Shown: positions 60,533 through 64,000 of the stretch, piece after piece
Position numbering within the stretch: position 1 is the stretch's first letter
How the letters are laid out: each line of letters starts with the position of its first letter
Assembly (NCBI GenBank): GCA_046348585.1
Contig: JAXMDZ010000005.1
Location: forward strand, 62,001-126,000
Reading direction: 5' to 3'
Source of the DNA: JADZAI01 sp046348585
Lineage (GTDB): Bacteria > Pseudomonadota > Alphaproteobacteria > Micropepsales > Micropepsaceae
DNA length: 64,000 bases
The notes under the pieces: model-generated
Told to the model about the DNA's origin: nothing
Seen by the model: the letters and a program-made list of their open reading frames with translations, nothing else
Database searches by the model: none
Program-made: the position numbers and the translations under genes

Positions 60533-61711
60533 TCAGATCCCCAGATTGACGAAGAGGATGGAGAAGAAGGCGTCGGCGATGATCACGACGAAAATCCCCT
60601 CCACCACCGACTGCGTGGTGCGTTCGCCCAGCGATTCGGCGCTGCCGCTGACCCGCAATCCCTCGAAGCAGCCGATGGCGGCGATCAGGAAGGCGAAAAC
60701 GGGCGCTTTGATGACGCCGGTCCAGAAGGTCCACAGGCCGATCGCGCTCTGCAGGCGGTCGATATACATCGACGGCGAGATGTCGAGCGCGATCACCGCG
60801 ACGAAGCCGCCGCCGACCAGGCCCGCGATGTTGGAGAGAAACCCGAGCAGCGGCAGGACCAGCACCAGCGCCAGCACGCGCGGCACGATCAGCATCTCCA
60901 CCGGATCGAGGCCGAGGGCGCGCATCGCGTCGATCTCCTCGCGCATCTTCATCGAGCCGATCTGAGCGGTGAAGGCGCTGCCCGAACGGCCGGCGACGAG
61001 AATGGCGGTGAGCAGGATGCCGATCTCGCGCAGGAACGAGATGCCGATGAGATCGACGGTGAAGATCGAGGCGCCGAACTTCACCAGCTGCTCGGAGCCC
61101 TGATAGGCGAGCACCGCGCCGATCAGGAACGACATCAGCATGACGATCGGAACGGCGTCGAGGCCGGTCGCCTCCATGTGATGGACGAGCGAGGTGAAGC
61201 GCAGCCGCGCCGGGCGGAGCGCGGTGCGCACCATGGTGAGGATGACGAGGCCCATGAAGCCGGTCGCGTCGCGGGCCCCGTGCCAGATATGCTCCATGCT
61301 GGCGCCGGTGCGCTCCAGCATGCCGATGAGGGCGCTCGCCTCGGGCTTTTCCTTGACCGGCCGGGGTTCGGCCTTCTGGATCGCCTCGATCAGCGACATC
61401 GCCTCCGGCGTCGCCCCGGCGATGGTCACCGTGCCGCCGCCCTCCAGCACCGCGTCGCGGGTGCGCTCCAGCAGCCAGGCCCCGGCGGTATCGAATTTGC
61501 CGACGCCCGAGAGGTCGATGGCGAGCGCGCCCCCGGCGGGGAGCTTCAGCGCCGCCAGGTCGCGGTCGAGGCCGACCGACTGGCGCACCACCCAGTCGCC
61601 CCCCGCGACCAGCGTCGCGCCGCCGTCGCGCCGTTCGAGGCGCAACGTCGCGGCGTTCAGAGCGACGGCCGTGGACGGCACGGTCCGCTGGCTTTTAGGG
61701 GGGGTGCTCAT
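60533..61711 (-). CDS. mlaE: MlaE family lipid ABC permease with N-terminal STAS domain
   Basis: A 392-residue protein. Residues about 20-115 form a STAS-like domain (ALAIDLSGVGKFDTAGAWLLERT, given in part), which in other systems is a separate protein (MlaB); here it is fused. From about 150 to 390 is the MlaE permease: PIVMLMSFLIGAVLAYQG, AFTAQIGSMKMREEIDAMRALG (given in part, the conserved EIDAMRALG) and LDISPSMYIDRL. First gene of the four-gene lipid transport operon. Confidence 0.93.
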   Translation of the reverse strand: MSTPPKSQRTVPSTAVALNAATLRLERRDGGATLVAGGDWVVRQSVGLDRDLAALKLPAGGALAIDLSGVGKFDTAGAWLLERTRDAVLEGGGTVTIAGATPEAMSLIEAIQKAEPRPVKEKPEASALIGMLERTGASMEHIWHGARDATGFMGLVILTMVRTALRPARLRFTSLVHHMEATGLDAVPIVMLMSFLIGAVLAYQGSEQLVKFGASIFTVDLIGISFLREIGILLTAILVAGRSGSAFTAQIGSMKMREEIDAMRALGLDPVEMLIVPRVLALVLVLPLLGFLSNIAGLVGGGFVAVIALDISPSMYIDRLQSAIGLWTFWTGVIKAPVFAFLIAAIGCFEGLRVSGSAESLGERTTQSVVEGIFVVIIADAFFSILFVNLGI

Positions 61712-61818
61712 CTGATCCGCAAAAGACAGTTTGCCTCCGGCAGCGTCAACCCTGCGGCAGTCACGTCGGCGGGACCATCGACACGAATCGGCCGCATATC
61801 TAGGTTCGTGTCCGCACC

Positions 61819-62694
61819 ATGAAAGTCCTCGCCGCCCTTGTCATCGCCCTGGCGCTCGCCGGGCCGGGTTTCGCCGCCGCCGAGCCCGACGAAGCGCCGG
61901 TCGAAGCGGGCAGCGCCGCCGACGCCTACGACGCCTTTCTCAGCGGCCGCTACGAGGAGGCGATCGCCATGTGGCTGCCGCTGGCCAATGGCGGCGACGT
62001 TTCGGCGCAGTTCAACCTGGGCGTGATGTACGCCAACGGCCTCGGCGTCGACCGCGACATGAAGTCGGCGATGGACTGGTGGCGACGGGCGGCGAGCCAG
62101 CTCCATGTGCGGGCCGCCCACAATCTGGCGCTGGCGATCCTGGCGGGCGAGCCGAAAGTCGACGGCGTGCCGGCCGATCCCGACTACGGCGCGGCGCTGC
62201 GCTATCTGAAGATCGGCGCGGACGCCGGTTATCCCAATTCGGAATACACGCTCGGCAAGCTCTACCAGGAGGGCGTCGGGGTCGAGAAGGACGAGCGGCG
62301 GGCCGCCGAACTCTTCCTCAGCGCCAGCATCAAGGGCTTCGCCAAGGCGCAGTACAATCTGGGCAAGGTCTATCGCGACGGCGCGGGCATGACGGCGAGC
62401 GAGGAATTGTCGCTGTTCTGGTTCGCCGAAGCCGCCGAGCGCGGCCATGCGCGGGCGCAGGATCGCATGGCGCAGCGCTTCCTCACCGGGCGCGGCGTCG
62501 AAAAGGACGAGATCGAGGCGCTCAAATGGTCGATCCTCGCCGCCGCGCAGGGCGTGCCGGAGGCCGAGCGCCGCCGCTTCGATCTCTCGGCCCGGCTCGA
62601 CCAGACCGACATCGACGAGGCCGAACGCCGGGCCGCCGAGTTCGCGCCGCGCAAAGGGCCGGTGCTGAACCTGCCCCAGGCCGAGACGCCGTGA
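61819..62694 (+). CDS. Secreted Sel1-like repeat protein
   Basis: A 291-residue protein with a signal peptide (about 1-22) and about six Sel1/TPR-like repeats: AQFNLGVMYANGLGVDRDMK, AAHNLALAILAGE, SEYTLGKLYQEGVGVEKDERR, AQYNLGKVYRDGAGM and AQDRMAQRFLTGRGVEKDEIEA. Sel1 proteins mediate protein-protein contacts; in alphaproteobacteria some work with signalling or surface polysaccharide enzymes. It overlaps by 4 bases the start of the epimerase gene. Confidence 0.9.
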   Translation: MKVLAALVIALALAGPGFAAAEPDEAPVEAGSAADAYDAFLSGRYEEAIAMWLPLANGGDVSAQFNLGVMYANGLGVDRDMKSAMDWWRRAASQLHVRAAHNLALAILAGEPKVDGVPADPDYGAALRYLKIGADAGYPNSEYTLGKLYQEGVGVEKDERRAAELFLSASIKGFAKAQYNLGKVYRDGAGMTASEELSLFWFAEAAERGHARAQDRMAQRFLTGRGVEKDEIEALKWSILAAAQGVPEAERRRFDLSARLDQTDIDEAERRAAEFAPRKGPVLNLPQAETP

Positions 62695-63677
62695 GCGCCC
62701 GCCGCCTGAGCGTGCGCCGCGAAAGCTGGCCGCTGGAGCGGCCCTTCGCGATCTCGCGCGGGGTGAAGACGGCGGCCGAAGTGGTGGTCTGCGAGATCGC
62801 CGGGAACGGCCATGCCGGGCGCGGCGAGTGCGTTCCCTATGGCCGCTACGGCGAGACGATCGGCAGCGTCGAGGCGGCGATCGAGGGCGTCGCGGCGGCG
62901 ATCGAGGCCGGGGCCGGACGGACCGATCTCGCCCGCCTGCTGCCCGCGGGCGCGGCCCGCAACGCGGTCGATTGCGCGCTCTGGGATCTGGAGGCCAAGG
63001 CGAGCGATACGCCGGTCTGGCGTCTCGCCGGGCTGACGCCGCCGGCCGCCGCCATCACCGCCTATACGATCAGCCTCGGAACGCCCGCCGCGATGGGCGC
63101 GGCGGCCGCCGAGGCGCGCCACCGTCCGCTGCTGAAGCTGAAGCTCGGACCCGACGATCCGGTCGCCTGCGTCGCGGCGGTGCGGGCCGGCGCGCCGGGG
63201 GCGCGGCTGATCGCCGACCCGAACGAGGGCTGGAGCTTCGATCAGCTGGCGGCGATCGCGCCGGAGCTTGCGCGGCTCGGCCTCGAACTGGTCGAGCAGC
63301 CGATCCCGGCGCTGGAGGACCACCGGCTGAAGGGCTGGGACAGCCCGATCCTGCTCTGCGCCGACGAGAGCTTTCACATCGCCGCCGACATTCCCGCCCT
63401 CGCCGGGCGCTACGGCGCAGTGAACGTGAAGCTCGACAAGGCGGGCGGCTTCACCGAGGCGCTGGCCTCGGTGCGCGCGGCCGAGGCGGCGGGCCTGAAG
63501 ATCATGGTCGGCTGCATGGTCTCGACCTCGCTCGCCATGGCCCCGGCGGCGCTGCTGGCGGGGGCGGCGGCCTATGTCGATCTCGACGGGCCGCTGCTGC
63601 TGAAAGCCGACCGCGAGGGCGGGATCGCCTTCGAGGGCAGCCTGATGCAGCCGCCCGCGCGCGCCCTCTGGGGGTGA
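62691..63677 (+). CDS. Dipeptide epimerase (enolase superfamily)
   Basis: A 328-residue enolase-superfamily enzyme most like L-Ala-D/L-Glu epimerase, which helps recycle murein peptides. Motifs: FAISRGVKTAAEV, the first catalytic lysine in LLKLKLGPDD, metal ligands in LIADPNEGW, LVEQPIPA and CADESFH, and the second lysine in AVNVKLDKAGG. The start is GTG at 62691, overlapping the Sel1 stop by 4 bases. The exact dipeptide specificity is not readable from sequence. Confidence 0.9.
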   Translation: MSARRLSVRRESWPLERPFAISRGVKTAAEVVVCEIAGNGHAGRGECVPYGRYGETIGSVEAAIEGVAAAIEAGAGRTDLARLLPAGAARNAVDCALWDLEAKASDTPVWRLAGLTPPAAAITAYTISLGTPAAMGAAAAEARHRPLLKLKLGPDDPVACVAAVRAGAPGARLIADPNEGWSFDQLAAIAPELARLGLELVEQPIPALEDHRLKGWDSPILLCADESFHIAADIPALAGRYGAVNVKLDKAGGFTEALASVRAAEAAGLKIMVGCMVSTSLAMAPAALLAGAAAYVDLDGPLLLKADREGGIAFEGSLMQPPARALWG

Positions 63678-63683
63678 ATCCGC

Positions 63684-63711
63684 TTGAATAATCGCCGATC
63701 GGGCGTATGGT
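63684..63711 (+). promoter_or_regulatory. Possible pqqA promoter
   Basis: TTGAAT (63684-63689) and TATGGT (63706-63711) with a 16-base spacer lie about 33 bases upstream of the pqqA ATG. AGGAG (63730-63734) is the ribosome binding site. The -10 is imperfect. Confidence 0.35.
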
Positions 63712-63743
63712 TTTGGGCGACGGAAACAGAGGAGTGGACTCCC

Positions 63744-63836
63744 ATGCAGAAGAAGAGCTGGGCGAAGCCCAAGGCGGTCGAGAGCAGCGCGGCCATGGAG
63801 ATCAACTGCTACGTCTCCTGCACCCTCAAGTCCTGA
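63744..63836 (+). CDS. pqqA: PQQ precursor peptide
   Basis: A 30-residue peptide, MQKKSWAKPKAVESS then AAMEINCYVSCTLKS. It has the W-x-KP start of PqqA and the E-x3-Y spacing (EINCY) at which PqqE joins glutamate and tyrosine to form pyrroloquinoline quinone. Two cysteines flank the tyrosine region (NCYVSC). Small size keeps it out of many annotations, but the pqqB start 21 bases later settles it. Confidence 0.93.
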   Translation: MQKKSWAKPKAVESSAAMEINCYVSCTLKS

Positions 63837-63857
63837 CGGAGCGAGCAGGCATCCTTC

Positions 63858-64000
63858 ATGAGGCTCCTGGTACTCGGGTCCGGAGCCGGCGGAGGCCTCC
63901 CGCAGTGGAATGCGCCAAATGAGAACGGGCGGGCCGCCTTCGGGCGCGACCCGCTCGTTCCGTTTCGGAGCCAGTGTTCGCTGGCCGTCAGCCTCGACGG
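63858..64000 (+). CDS. pqqB: PQQ biosynthesis protein PqqB (5' end, cut by window)
   Basis: The first 47 codons run off the window end. MRLLVLGSGAGGGLPQWN, with a later SQCSLAVSLDG, is the standard PqqB N-terminus (metallo-beta-lactamase fold). In PqqB the first segment usually continues NCNCxNC; here it is APNENG, so the metal-site cysteines of that loop are not seen. Role in PQQ synthesis is as a late hydroxylase step; the rest is outside the window. Confidence 0.92.
   Translation, partial: MRLLVLGSGAGGGLPQWNAPNENGRAAFGRDPLVPFRSQCSLAVSLD

Overview
The window is 64 kb of a GC-rich (roughly two-thirds G+C by eye) chromosome from an alphaproteobacterium. The evidence is an NDUFA12-type complex I accessory protein, a DUF2155 gene beside aat and accB-accC, a long class II ribonucleotide reductase (NrdJ), an RNase E with an acidic insert in its S1 domain and a C-terminal Gly-Trp-Trp, and the rne/amidase/PBP1A neighbourhood also found in Caulobacter-type genomes. 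I cannot assign a genus. Gene density is high. Most genes are chromosomal housekeeping genes, with a few accessory insertions.

Layout. 1-4 kb: two SleB-like cell wall hydrolases (the first only a 3' end) around an SDR, a secreted GIN-domain protein, a frameshifted nitronate monooxygenase and a small secreted protein. 4-6.6 kb: a medium-chain-length PHA pair, phaC (Pseudomonas-type class II synthase) and phaZ. 6.7-14 kb: PBP1A and an AMIN/amidase facing away from rne, with a 0.5 kb leader that may fold. 14-22 kb: a periplasmic M48/TPR protease, a DsbA-like protein, YbjQ, thiS-thiG, aroQ-accB-accC, aat, DUF2155 and NDUFA12. 22-26 kb: nrdJ. 26.2-28 kb: an AT-rich island with one unfamiliar 509-residue protein. 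28-29.5 kb: a DUF559 gene flanked by hairpin repeats, then an outer-membrane barrel. 29.8-34 kb: an amidohydrolase, a class III cyclase with TPRs and a GST-like protein.

33.9-36.9 kb is a queuosine precursor cluster (queC-queE, then queD, queF) split by a RelE/HigB-type toxin-antitoxin pair with its own palindromic operator. 37-45.3 kb: a FabH-like synthase, then an HD hydrolase, a phosphatase, a Nudix-like NAD regulator, an alpha/beta hydrolase and nadA-nadB-nadC. Two good promoters and a perfect dyad lie just before nadA. 45.4-52 kb: an MHS-type transporter with a small partner gene, tesB, chorismate mutase, a three-repeat secreted protein, a LytTR membrane regulator and a DUF2306 protein. 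52-58 kb: an RsmB-like methyltransferase, btaA-btaB for betaine lipid, an Hpt protein and a membrane-anchored coiled-coil protein. 58-61.7 kb: an Mla-type lipid transporter (mlaE, mlaF, mlaD, lipoprotein). 61.8-64 kb: a Sel1 protein, a dipeptide epimerase, and the start of a pqq operon (pqqA, then pqqB cut by the window end).

Common themes are the envelope (peptidoglycan hydrolases and synthase, lipid transport, betaine lipids), carbon storage (PHA) and cofactor synthesis (thiamine, biotin carboxylase, queuosine, NAD, PQQ). I found no rRNA, tRNA, CRISPR array or complete insertion sequence. The points most worth a second look are the Cys-to-Asn change in QueD, the toxin-antitoxin insertion in the que cluster, the AT-rich orphan gene, the class II PHA synthase, and the possible pseudoknot upstream of rne.
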